A stretch of 43,994 nucleotides of DNA. Source: an uncultured Bacteroides sp. GTDB taxonomy: Bacteria; Bacteroidota; Bacteroidia; Bacteroidales; Bacteroidaceae. Below are positions 32,317-40,011 of the stretch, piece after piece. Position 1 is the first letter of the stretch; each line of letters starts with the position of its first letter. The DNA is taken from assembly GCA_944320865.1 (NCBI GenBank), contig CALUJC010000026.1:1-43994 (forward strand), given 5' to 3'. The notes beneath the pieces were generated by a model, which was not told the DNA's origin, did no database searches, and saw only the letters and a program-made list of their open reading frames with translations. A program made the position numbers and the translations under genes.

Positions 32317-33795
32317 ATGGAAAATACAGATAAAGGCAGTAAGGTGTACCTGTTCTCCATCGTATTGGTGGCTGTCATTGGCGGACTTCTGTTCGGCTAC
32401 GACACGGCTGTCATATCGGGAGCGGAGAAGGGGCTGCAAGCTTTCTTCATGGGGGCAAGCGACTTTGTGTATACCGACACGATACACGGCATCACTTCGT
32501 CCAGTGCCCTGATAGGGTGCATCATAGGCAGCGCGCTGTCGGGCTTCTTCGCCACGAGGCTGGGGCGCAAGAAGTCGCTCTTTCTGGCAGGCATCTTGTT
32601 CATGATAGCCGCGCTGGGGACATACCATCCCGAATTTCTATTCTTTAAAGCAGGCGAACCTACTTTCGGGCTGCTCGTTGCCTTCAATATATACCGCATC
32701 ATTGGTGGCGTAGGGGTCGGACTGGCATCGGCCATCTGTCCCATGTACATAGCCGAGGTTGCCCCGAGCAACATTCGCGGCACACTGGTGTCATGGAACC
32801 AGTTTGCCATCATCTCCGGCCAGTTGATAGTGTATATTGTTAATTTCCTCATCTTGGGTGACAACGTGAATCCCGTGATTAAGGCGGTGGAGGGCGTAAA
32901 CCAGATTCTGAACCCCGATGCCGCTGCTTGGACCATCGAGACGGGCTGGAGGCTGATGTTCCTCAGTGCGGTGGTGCCTTCGGTCATCTTCTCCGTGCTG
33001 GTGATGCTTGTGCCCGAAACTCCCCGCTACCTGGCTATGAATGGGCAGGACGCGAAGGCACTGCACGTGCTGACACGCATTAATGGCGCGGCATCTGCCC
33101 GAAGCATTTTGGCCGACATTAAAGCCACGGCGGAGGAGAAAACCGAACGCCTCTTTACCTATGGCTGGCTTGTCATCTTCGTGGGCATCATGCTTAGCGT
33201 GTTCCAGCAGGCCGTCGGCATCAATGCCGTGCTTTACTTCGCACCGCGCATATTTGAATCGATGGGCATGGGCGACCCTATGGTGCAGACCGTCTTCATG
33301 GGCATCGTCAACCTGCTCTTCACCCTGCTGGCTGTGCTTACGGTGGAGAAACTGGGCCGCAGGCCATTGCTCATCTGCGGTTCTATCGGCATGGCGGTAG
33401 GTGCTTTCGGCGTAGCTGTCAGCAATGCCGTTGCGGGCATGCCCGCCTTGGTACCGGTGGTAAGCATCATGGTGTACAGTGCCTCGTTCATGTTCAGCTG
33501 GGGACCCATCTGCTGGGTGTTGATAGCCGAGATTTTCCCGAATACCATCCGTGGGGCTGCTGTGGCCGTGGCCGTGGCTTTCCAATGGATATTCAACTTC
33601 ATCGTCTCGTCCACCTTCCTGCCCATGTACAACATGAGTGTGGGCGACATGGGCGATAACTTCGGCCACATGTTTGCCTACGGACTGTATGGCGTCATCT
33701 GCATCATTGCTGCCCTGTTCGTATGGAAGCTCGTGCCTGAAACCAAGGGTAAGACGCTGGAGGATATGACCAACCTTTGGAAGAACCGTAAGTAA
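32317..33795 (+). CDS. xylE: D-xylose:H+ symporter, sugar porter MFS family
   Basis: This 492-residue inner-membrane protein has 12 predicted helices and is similar to E. coli XylE. Family signatures are all present: GGLLFGYDTAVISGA (~23-37) in helix 1, RLGRKKSLF after helix 2, RIIGGVGVGLASAICPMY then EVAPSNIRG at helix 4-5, PETPRYL at the end of the first half, QQAVGINAVLYFAPRIF in helix 7, EKLGRRPLL, and PETKGKTLED at the C terminus. The gene neighbourhood makes xylose the probable sugar. A hairpin terminator follows it. Confidence 0.92.
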   Translation: MENTDKGSKVYLFSIVLVAVIGGLLFGYDTAVISGAEKGLQAFFMGASDFVYTDTIHGITSSSALIGCIIGSALSGFFATRLGRKKSLFLAGILFMIAALGTYHPEFLFFKAGEPTFGLLVAFNIYRIIGGVGVGLASAICPMYIAEVAPSNIRGTLVSWNQFAIISGQLIVYIVNFLILGDNVNPVIKAVEGVNQILNPDAAAWTIETGWRLMFLSAVVPSVIFSVLVMLVPETPRYLAMNGQDAKALHVLTRINGAASARSILADIKATAEEKTERLFTYGWLVIFVGIMLSVFQQAVGINAVLYFAPRIFESMGMGDPMVQTVFMGIVNLLFTLLAVLTVEKLGRRPLLICGSIGMAVGAFGVAVSNAVAGMPALVPVVSIMVYSASFMFSWGPICWVLIAEIFPNTIRGAAVAVAVAFQWIFNFIVSSTFLPMYNMSVGDMGDNFGHMFAYGLYGVICIIAALFVWKLVPETKGKTLEDMTNLWKNRK

Positions 33796-33842
33796 AAACG
33801 GCCTCCAGAGTTTTCCGGAGTATATCTTCTTTTATAGATTGC

Positions 33843-33883
33843 AAGAGGGCGTGTCAAGGTTATTATTCTTGATACGCCCTCTT
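33843..33883 (+). terminator. Terminator of the xylose operon
   Basis: AAGAGGGCGTGTCAAG (33843-33858) pairs with CTTGATACGCCCTCTT (33868-33883), one mismatch, 9-base loop. It begins 47 bases after the xylE stop. A smaller hairpin (CTCC/GGAG near 33803-33820) precedes it. Confidence 0.75.
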
Positions 33884-33893
33884 CGTCTTTACT

Positions 33894-34026
33894 TTACCTT
33901 TACTTTATCCGCACTAAAGCGTTGCTTTATCCCTACTAAAGTGTTACTTTATCCGTAGTAAAGCAACGCTTTATAGGCTTTAAAGTAATACTTTATTTTT
34001 GATAAAGAAAAAATAAAGTACTATAT
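33894..34026. repeat. 22-bp-period palindrome array between xylE and the LptF/G gene
   Basis: Cores start at 33916, 33938, 33960, 33982 and 34004, exactly 22 bp apart: AAAGCGTTGCTTT, AAAGTGTTACTTT, AAAGCAACGCTTT, AAAGTAATACTTT and a decayed A-rich last unit. A partial unit in register (CTTT at 33903) precedes them. Spacers are 9 bp and differ. Bases 33981-34019 equal 10758-10796 over 39 bp. The array fills most of the 317-base gap between two convergent genes. The rest of the gap (34027-34112) is AT-rich with a weak hairpin and no gene. Confidence 0.9.
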
Positions 34027-34112
34027 TATTATAAGACAAATGCTTAGCATCCCATATGCGAATATGGAAAGCTAAGCAATCCTTATATATGACAGGAAAA
34101 ATAATTGCCTGC

Positions 34113-35258
34113 TTACTTTGGCGCTTTTTTATACAAAAAGAAGGCAATGAAGGCGTATAGGATGTTGGGAATCCAGATGGCTATCATGGGTGGCATGTTG
34201 CCATTGACAGCAAAGGTAGAGGCCACCGTCTGGAACATGATGTACGAGAAGCTCAGTGCCAACCCTATGCCCAAGTGTAGCCCCATGCCGCCCTTGCTCT
34301 TGCGCGAGGAGAGCGACACGCCTATCAGCGTCAGTATGAACGAGGCAAACGAGGTGGCGATGCGCTTATGGTACTCCAGCTCGAACTCCTTGACGTTGCC
34401 AAATCCGCGCTGCTTCTGCCGCTGTATGTACTCGCGCAGCTCGGGGCTGGTCATCATCTCCTGCTGGTGCTTCATGATGATGAAGTCGGCCGGTTCCATC
34501 TGCAGGATGGTGTCCATGCGCGAGCCTTTGGAAATGCGTTCCTCCATGCCCTCCATCTCGCGAATCATGTAGTCGCGCAGAATCCACTTGTGCACCGACG
34601 CCGTATCGTACACTATGGAGCGGGCCGTGAGGTGCGCCACCAGCTGCTTGCCCTTGAACTTGTCCAGCGAGAAGCGGTAGCCCGTCTTGCTGTAATCCTC
34701 AAAGCGGTCGATGTAGGCAATGACGCCCGAGTCAATCTCAAGTTGTATATTCTTGGCCGTATTCGTCTTGCGCGGCTTGTAGTACTTGTCCTCAAAGTCG
34801 ATGCGCGTCACGCTGCCCTTGGGGATGATGAACGCCCCCAGCCAGAAAGTGGCCACCGCAATGATGGCCGCCGACACCATGTAGGGCCGCAGCATGCGCT
34901 TGAAGCTCATGCCCGAAGAGAACATGGCAATGATTTCCGAGTTCTCGGCCAGCTTTGAGGTGAAGAAGATGACGGCGATGAACACGAACAGCGGGCTGAA
35001 CAAGTTGGCAAAGTAGGGGATGAAGTTCAGGTAGTAGTCGAAGATAATGGCATCCCACGGCGCGTTGTGGGACATGAACTTGTCTTGCCTCTCGTTGAAG
35101 TCGAACACCACGGCGATGGATATAATCAAGGCGATGGCAAATACATACGTGCCCAGGAACTTCTTGATGATGTACCAGTCCAGCGTCTTCAGGTAGCGCG
35201 AGGTGGGCATCTTGAAGTTTTTTATTGCGTGTACTATGTCCCCGAATAACTTTCTCAT
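34113..35258 (-). CDS. LptF/LptG-type permease (YjgP/YjgQ family)
   Basis: I place the start at ATG 35258 (381 residues), which overlaps the tgt stop in ATGA. The open frame extends upstream but lies inside tgt. Six helices are visible: ~35-60 (FLGTYVFAIALIISIAVVF), ~80-105, ~125-145 before the periplasmic beta-jellyroll (~160-270), and three near the C terminus (~290-375). DWYIIKKFLGTY is the family's N-terminal signature. With LptB the family forms the ABC transporter that extracts lipopolysaccharide from the inner membrane. Bacteroidetes carry several copies, so F versus G cannot be assigned. It is the third gene of lon-tgt-lpt. Confidence 0.88.
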   Translation of the reverse strand: MRKLFGDIVHAIKNFKMPTSRYLKTLDWYIIKKFLGTYVFAIALIISIAVVFDFNERQDKFMSHNAPWDAIIFDYYLNFIPYFANLFSPLFVFIAVIFFTSKLAENSEIIAMFSSGMSFKRMLRPYMVSAAIIAVATFWLGAFIIPKGSVTRIDFEDKYYKPRKTNTAKNIQLEIDSGVIAYIDRFEDYSKTGYRFSLDKFKGKQLVAHLTARSIVYDTASVHKWILRDYMIREMEGMEERISKGSRMDTILQMEPADFIIMKHQQEMMTSPELREYIQRQKQRGFGNVKEFELEYHKRIATSFASFILTLIGVSLSSRKSKGGMGLHLGIGLALSFSYIMFQTVASTFAVNGNMPPMIAIWIPNILYAFIAFFLYKKAPK

Positions 35259-36385
35259 AACCTTGTCGATACCCGTTTTACCATTATAGATTTCCAGGAA
35301 GAAAAGTCGCCTGCAATGATGTGCTTGCGGGCTTCGGTCACTAACCACAGGTAGAAAGCCAGGTTGTGGATAGAGGCAATCTGCATGGCCAGCAGCTCTT
35401 GTGCATGGAACAAGTGTCGTAAGTATGCTTTGCTGTAGAGCGTGTCTACATACGAGGCCCCATCGGCTTCAATGGGCGAGAAGTCCGTCTCCCACTTCTT
35501 GTTTCTCATATTTATGATACCGTCTTTGGTAAACAACATGCCGTTACGTCCGTTTCGTGTTGGCATCACGCAGTCAAACATGTCTACACCCCGCTCTATG
35601 CCTTCCAGAATATTGACCGGCGTACCTACTCCCATCAGGTAACGAGGCTTGTCTTTAGGTAAGATGCCGTTTACCAACTCAATCATCTCATACATCTTCT
35701 CCACAGGCTCGCCCACCGCCAGTCCTCCTATGGCATTGCCATCGGCCTCCTTCGAAGCCACGTACTCGGCCGCTTGCGTCCGGAGGTCACGATACACGCA
35801 CCCTTGCACAATGGGGAAGAGCGACTGGCGATACCCATACTTAGGCTCTGTTTCGTTGAAGCGTTTCAGGCAGCGGTCCAGCCAGCGTTGGGTCAACCCA
35901 AGCGACTTTTTGGCGTATTCATAATCTGAGTCTCCCGGCGGACATTCATCAAACGCCATCATGATGTCCGCTCCGATGGTGCGTTCAATGTCCATCACCT
36001 TCTCCGGGGTAAAGATGTGCTTGCTGCCGTCGATGTGCGAGCGGAACTCGGCACCTTCTTCCCGGAGTTTGCGTATGCCCGCCAGCGAGAACACCTGAAA
36101 CCCGCCGCTATCGGTCAGCATCGGCCGGTCGAAGCCGTTGAACTTGTGCAGCCCCCCGGCCTTTTCTATCACGTCCAGTCCCGGACGCAAATACAGGTGA
36201 TATGTGTTTCCCAAAATGATTTGCGCCCTAATGTCTTCTTTCAGTTCAGACAGATGAACTCCCTTTACCGTACCTACTGTACCTACCGGCATGAAGATAG
36301 GGGTCATTATTTGCCCATGGTCGGTTGTAATCAATCCTGCACGGGCATTGCTTTTGCTATCTGTATATTGTAATTCAAATGTCAT
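35255..36385 (-). CDS. tgt: tRNA-guanine transglycosylase, without the usual zinc cysteines
   Basis: This 376-residue Tgt exchanges guanine 34 of GUN anticodons for a queuine precursor. The catalytic parts are intact: general base D92 in LTDSGGFQVFSL, MAFDECPP (~143-150), GGLAVGEP (~220-227) and nucleophile D271 in DMFDCVMPTRNGRNG. The C-terminal zinc site is not. Where other bacterial enzymes have CxCxxC, residues 306-314 read EADGASYVD, while the partner histidine (H340 in SIHNL) remains. The start codon lies inside the end of lon (11-base overlap), and the stop overlaps the lpt start (ATGA), so the three genes are translationally coupled. Confidence 0.93.
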   Translation of the reverse strand: MTFELQYTDSKSNARAGLITTDHGQIMTPIFMPVGTVGTVKGVHLSELKEDIRAQIILGNTYHLYLRPGLDVIEKAGGLHKFNGFDRPMLTDSGGFQVFSLAGIRKLREEGAEFRSHIDGSKHIFTPEKVMDIERTIGADIMMAFDECPPGDSDYEYAKKSLGLTQRWLDRCLKRFNETEPKYGYRQSLFPIVQGCVYRDLRTQAAEYVASKEADGNAIGGLAVGEPVEKMYEMIELVNGILPKDKPRYLMGVGTPVNILEGIERGVDMFDCVMPTRNGRNGMLFTKDGIINMRNKKWETDFSPIEADGASYVDTLYSKAYLRHLFHAQELLAMQIASIHNLAFYLWLVTEARKHIIAGDFSSWKSIMVKRVSTRL

Positions 36386-38852
36386 TCTTGTCCTTTTTTA
36401 TCTTGGCAGACAAGTCTATGGCATCGGCCACCTTTTCATCGGTCAGTGCGATGGCAAAAACTTCTTTTACATCTTTTACATAATGGAATGTAAGCCCTTT
36501 TAGGTAAATATCTTGTATTTCCTCTATATTTTTTCGGTTTTCTTCGCTCAAGATAATTTCCTTGATGCCGGCTCGTTTGGCTGCAAGAATTTTTTCTTTA
36601 ATTCCACCCACGGGTAATACTCTTCCTCGTAAGGTGATTTCTCCCGTCATGGCAAGGTTCGCTTTCACCTTTCGTTGAGTCAATGCCGAAGCCAATGAAG
36701 TAGCCATGGTGATGCCAGCCGATGGTCCGTCTTTGGGGATAGCTCCTTCGGGCACATGGATGTGTATATTCCAGTTGTCGAAAATGTCTTCATCTACATT
36801 CAGCAAAGAAGCATGCGCTTTAATGTATTCCAATGCCAGCATGGCCGATTCTTTCATGACATCTCCTAAATTGCCGGTTAACGTCAATTTTCCACCTTTA
36901 CCCCGGCTCAAGCTGGTTTCTACGAACAGAATCTCGCCTCCCACGGCCGTCCATGCCAGTCCGGTAACCACACCGGCATATTCATTGCCCTGATACTTGT
37001 CTCGTGTATATTCGGGTACTCCCAAGAAATCGTACAAGTCAGCGGGCTTTATTTCCGTTTTGGTAAAATATCCGTCGGTGGCATATTGGCGAGCCGATTT
37101 GCGGAGTATTTTCCCTATTTTTTTCTCCAATTCACGCACGCCACTTTCACGTGTATACGATTCAATGATAGCTTCAAGCGTACTTTTAGGCAACTTGATG
37201 CCGTGCTTTTTTATTCCATTTGCTTCCAGTTCTTTAGGAACCAAATGCCGACGGGCAATCTCTATTTTTTCCTCCGTAATATATCCGCTCACTTCTATCA
37301 ACTCCATGCGGTCCAACAATGGGGCAGGAATGGTATTGAGATTATTGGCGGTAGCTATGAACATTACTTTCGACAAGTCATAGTCCACATCAAGATAATT
37401 ATCGTGGAAGGTGCTGTTTTGTTCAGGGTCAAGCACTTCCAGCAAAGCCGATGCAGGGTCTCCCTGATGGTCGGAGCCTATCTTATCTATTTCATCTAAA
37501 ATGAATACGGGATTTGACGAGCCAGCTTTTATCAATCCTTTGATAATTCGTCCGGGCATAGCTCCTATATAAGTTTTCCGATGCCCTCTTATTTCGGCTT
37601 CATCGCGCACGCCACCCAACGACATGCGGATGTACTTCCGCTTTAAAGCTGCAGCAATGGAACGTCCTAATGAGGTTTTTCCCACACCCGGAGGACCATA
37701 TAGACAAATGATGGGTGACTTCATGTCCCCTTTCAGCTTCAACACTGCCAAATGCTCAAGAATACGTTCTTTTACCTTTTCCAGCCCGTAATGGTCTTTG
37801 TTCAACACCTTCTCTGCATTGGTTATATTGAGATTGTCCGTGGTATAGGTTCCCCATGGCAGATTCAACATGGTTTGCAGATAATTCAATTGTACGCTGT
37901 AATCGGGCGATTGGGGGTGTGTGCGCTCCAGCTTGTCCACTTCTTTAAGAAAGACGTTTTTTACATCGTCGTTCCATTTCGTGGTCTCAGCTTTTTGGCG
38001 CATCTCTTGTATCTCTTGTTCTTGTACGCTTCCTCCCAACTCGTCCTGGATGGTTTTGATTTGTTGTTGCAGGAAGTATTCACGTTGTTGTTGGTCAATG
38101 TCTTCCCTTGCACGCATCTGGATGGAAGCCTTTATGTCGGCCAATTGCACCTCCCTGTTCAATATTTCCAGAAGCCTGTAAGCACGGTTGCGCAAAGCAT
38201 CTATGCTTAATAATTCCATCTTTTCATCTTTCTTCAGTGGGAGATTGGTACAGATGAAATTTATGAGAAACATGGAGTTTGTTATGTTCTTTACCGCAAA
38301 AGCAGAATCCTGCGGGAACATTTCGGATGACTTGATGTAACGCACCGTAAGGTCTTTACATGCTTCTACCAGAGCTTGAAATTCTTTATCAGTCCTTTCG
38401 GGTATTTTGTCCTTTAAAGGAGATATACGTCCCTTCAAGAAAGGGGAGGTTTCTGTTATCTCCGTCAGCTCCATACGCCTGGAACCTTGAAGAATAACTG
38501 TTGTAGTATGGTCGGGCATTTCCAGTATGCGGACAATCTTGGCTATAGTGCCAATAGTATGCAAGTCGTCCAACACAGGTTCTTCTGTTTCTGCTATTTT
38601 CTGGCATACCACACCAAGGTATGATTTTTTCTTTTCCGCTTCGCGGACCAACTTCAAGGAGGAACGCCTTCCTATGTTGACAGGCATAAACACGCCCGGG
38701 AAAAGCACCATATTCCTTAACGGCAATATGGGTATAATGTCATCTACTTCGATGTCCATCAGTTGCTCTTCATTTCCCTCAAAATCAGCAATTACCGAAA
38801 ATCCATTTCCGCCTCTTTCTTCATCGTCCAGGTAATATTTTTCCTTCATCAT
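36375..38852 (-). CDS. lon: ATP-dependent protease Lon
   Basis: This 825-residue soluble AAA+ serine protease degrades damaged and regulatory proteins. The N-terminal substrate domain (~35-245, [19 protein letters not shown]) leads through a coiled coil to the ATPase: Walker [12 protein letters not shown] (~385-395) and Walker [11 protein letters not shown]. The protease domain has the catalytic serine in [11 protein letters not shown] (~S711) and the lysine in [14 protein letters not shown] (~K754), the usual 43 apart. The ~30 residues before the domain and the lysine-rich tail (IKKDKNDI) are typical of Bacteroidetes. The ATG could be at residue 1 or 2. It is the first gene of lon-tgt-lpt and divergent from trmN6. 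Confidence 0.97.
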   Translation of the reverse strand: MMKEKYYLDDEERGGNGFSVIADFEGNEEQLMDIEVDDIIPILPLRNMVLFPGVFMPVNIGRRSSLKLVREAEKKKSYLGVVCQKIAETEEPVLDDLHTIGTIAKIVRILEMPDHTTTVILQGSRRMELTEITETSPFLKGRISPLKDKIPERTDKEFQALVEACKDLTVRYIKSSEMFPQDSAFAVKNITNSMFLINFICTNLPLKKDEKMELLSIDALRNRAYRLLEILNREVQLADIKASIQMRAREDIDQQQREYFLQQQIKTIQDELGGSVQEQEIQEMRQKAETTKWNDDVKNVFLKEVDKLERTHPQSPDYSVQLNYLQTMLNLPWGTYTTDNLNITNAEKVLNKDHYGLEKVKERILEHLAVLKLKGDMKSPIICLYGPPGVGKTSLGRSIAAALKRKYIRMSLGGVRDEAEIRGHRKTYIGAMPGRIIKGLIKAGSSNPVFILDEIDKIGSDHQGDPASALLEVLDPEQNSTFHDNYLDVDYDLSKVMFIATANNLNTIPAPLLDRMELIEVSGYITEEKIEIARRHLVPKELEANGIKKHGIKLPKSTLEAIIESYTRESGVRELEKKIGKILRKSARQYATDGYFTKTEIKPADLYDFLGVPEYTRDKYQGNEYAGVVTGLAWTAVGGEILFVETSLSRGKGGKLTLTGNLGDVMKESAMLALEYIKAHASLLNVDEDIFDNWNIHIHVPEGAIPKDGPSAGITMATSLASALTQRKVKANLAMTGEITLRGRVLPVGGIKEKILAAKRAGIKEIILSEENRKNIEEIQDIYLKGLTFHYVKDVKEVFAIALTDEKVADAIDLSAKIKKDKNDI

Positions 38853-38899
38853 CTTATGTTTTAGTTTATGTCAGGTTGAGCGACGCCGTAAAGCGCGTG

Positions 38900-38907
38900 C
38901 AAATTTA
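38900..38907 (-). promoter_or_regulatory. -7 box for lon
   Basis: On the minus strand TAAATTTG matches TAnnTTTG, 48 bases before the lon ATG. No clear -33 TTG and no heat-shock inverted repeat (CIRCE) is visible. Confidence 0.5.
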
Positions 38908-39002
38908 ATCTATTTCTCTGAATCAGGCCATTCTTTTCCGATTAAAAAGACAAAAACAATACCAAAATACATGGCAACGCATTCATCATTCGGAGTTTTA
39001 AT

Positions 39003-39010
39003 TATTTTTG
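39003..39010 (+). promoter_or_regulatory. -7 box for trmN6
   Basis: TATTTTTG matches TAnnTTTG, 24 bases before the ATG at 39034. The -33 region has no clear TTG. Confidence 0.5.
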
Positions 39011-39033
39011 TGCCCTGTTAATGAACGAATCAA

Positions 39034-39741
39034 ATGTCCAATTCTTATTTTTCGTTAAAACAGTTTACTATTTGGCAAGACAAGTGTGCCATGAAGGTGG
39101 GTACCGATGGGGTGCTGCTTGGGGCATGGGTATCGATAGAAGGGGCGAGGCGCATCTTGGATGTGGGTACTGGCACGGGCCTGATAGCTTTGCAATTGGC
39201 TCAAAGATGTCCGGAGGCCTGCATCACGGCTATTGAGATTGACAGAGAGGCTGCTCTTCAAGCAAAGGAAAATGTACTCCGTTCCCCTTGGCCGGACAGG
39301 GTAGCAGTGGAATGCTGTGATTTCACAGATTTTACTTCTACGAAAAAATTTGATCTCATTGTGTCCAATCCGCCATATTTTGTAGACGCCTTGCGGTGCC
39401 CCGATGCGCAACGCAATTTGGCACGCCACTCCGACGGATTGAACTATGAAGTGTTGTTCGGCCACTCTGCGCCTTTATTGAATAAGGATGGGCAGATATC
39501 AGTAATAATTCCGTATGAAGCTGAAAAGTTGGTGGCAGACGCGGCATGGAAAAACGGATTTTCCCCCATACGCCACACGGACGTTTACACCAAACCCGGC
39601 AAACCCTGCCGGAGGCAGCTCCTTTCTTTTGCAATGGGCACGCCAAAGTTCGGGCGAGACTCGCTCTATATTGAAGATGAAAACGGCCATTATACTCCCG
39701 AATATGTCGCTTTAACGAAAGATTTTTACATAAAGCTATGA
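39034..39741 (+). CDS. trmN6: tRNA1(Val) A37 N6-methyltransferase (TrmN6/YfiC)
   Basis: This 235-residue SAM-dependent methyltransferase modifies adenine 37 of tRNA-Val in E. coli. The N terminus (FSLKQFTIWQDKCAMKVGTDGVLLGAW) is typical of the family. The SAM-binding loop is LDVGTGTGLIAL (~42-53), the acidic residue follows in AIEIDREAA, and the catalytic motif IVSNPPYF (~108-115) marks adenine N6 chemistry. An alternative start at 39021 is in another frame and is not used. It is monocistronic and divergent from lon. Confidence 0.9.
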   Translation: MSNSYFSLKQFTIWQDKCAMKVGTDGVLLGAWVSIEGARRILDVGTGTGLIALQLAQRCPEACITAIEIDREAALQAKENVLRSPWPDRVAVECCDFTDFTSTKKFDLIVSNPPYFVDALRCPDAQRNLARHSDGLNYEVLFGHSAPLLNKDGQISVIIPYEAEKLVADAAWKNGFSPIRHTDVYTKPGKPCRRQLLSFAMGTPKFGRDSLYIEDENGHYTPEYVALTKDFYIKL

Positions 39742-39761
39742 TATGCCGGCCCCGCACCTTC

Positions 39762-39800
39762 TTCGTACCCCATTCGTACCTCATTCGGTATTGCTTCGCT
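39762..39800. repeat. Short 11-bp-period TTCG repeat
   Basis: TTCG occurs at 39762, 39773, 39784 and 39795, exactly 11 bp apart. The first two units are nearly identical (TTCGTACCCCA, TTCGTACCTCA) and the later ones are diverged. It lies just after trmN6 in the 270-base gap before gyrA. No hairpin terminator was found there. Confidence 0.45.
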
Positions 39801-39930
39801 CACAGTCCGGCTCTATGGAACCGAAGATGGAGCGTAGAAAATATGGACATGAAATGACAGATGCCTTTGGAAGCCGGCAGTAGGGTAGGGCAAGGAAACT
39901 GTTACTATTTCTTGTTTTTGCCGGCAAATA

Positions 39931-39962
39931 TTTTCGTATATCGCAAAAAAGCCGTACCTTAG
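39931..39962 (+). promoter_or_regulatory. Possible gyrA promoter
   Basis: TACCTTAG (39955-39962) is one base off TAnnTTTG, with TTTTCG (39931-39936) 18 bp upstream as a weak -33 element. The leader would be about 45 bases. Confidence 0.4.
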
Positions 39963-40011
39963 CGTGGTTTTTGAGAAACGTTATATCTTTAAATTTAATC
40001 ATTGATATTAA

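Noticed and set aside
33894-34026. Reading the 22-24 bp arrays as CRISPR
   Set aside because: The conserved unit is only 10-16 bp and the spacers are 8-10 bp and partly repeated, far shorter than CRISPR spacers (about 26-40 bp). No cas gene lies near any array.
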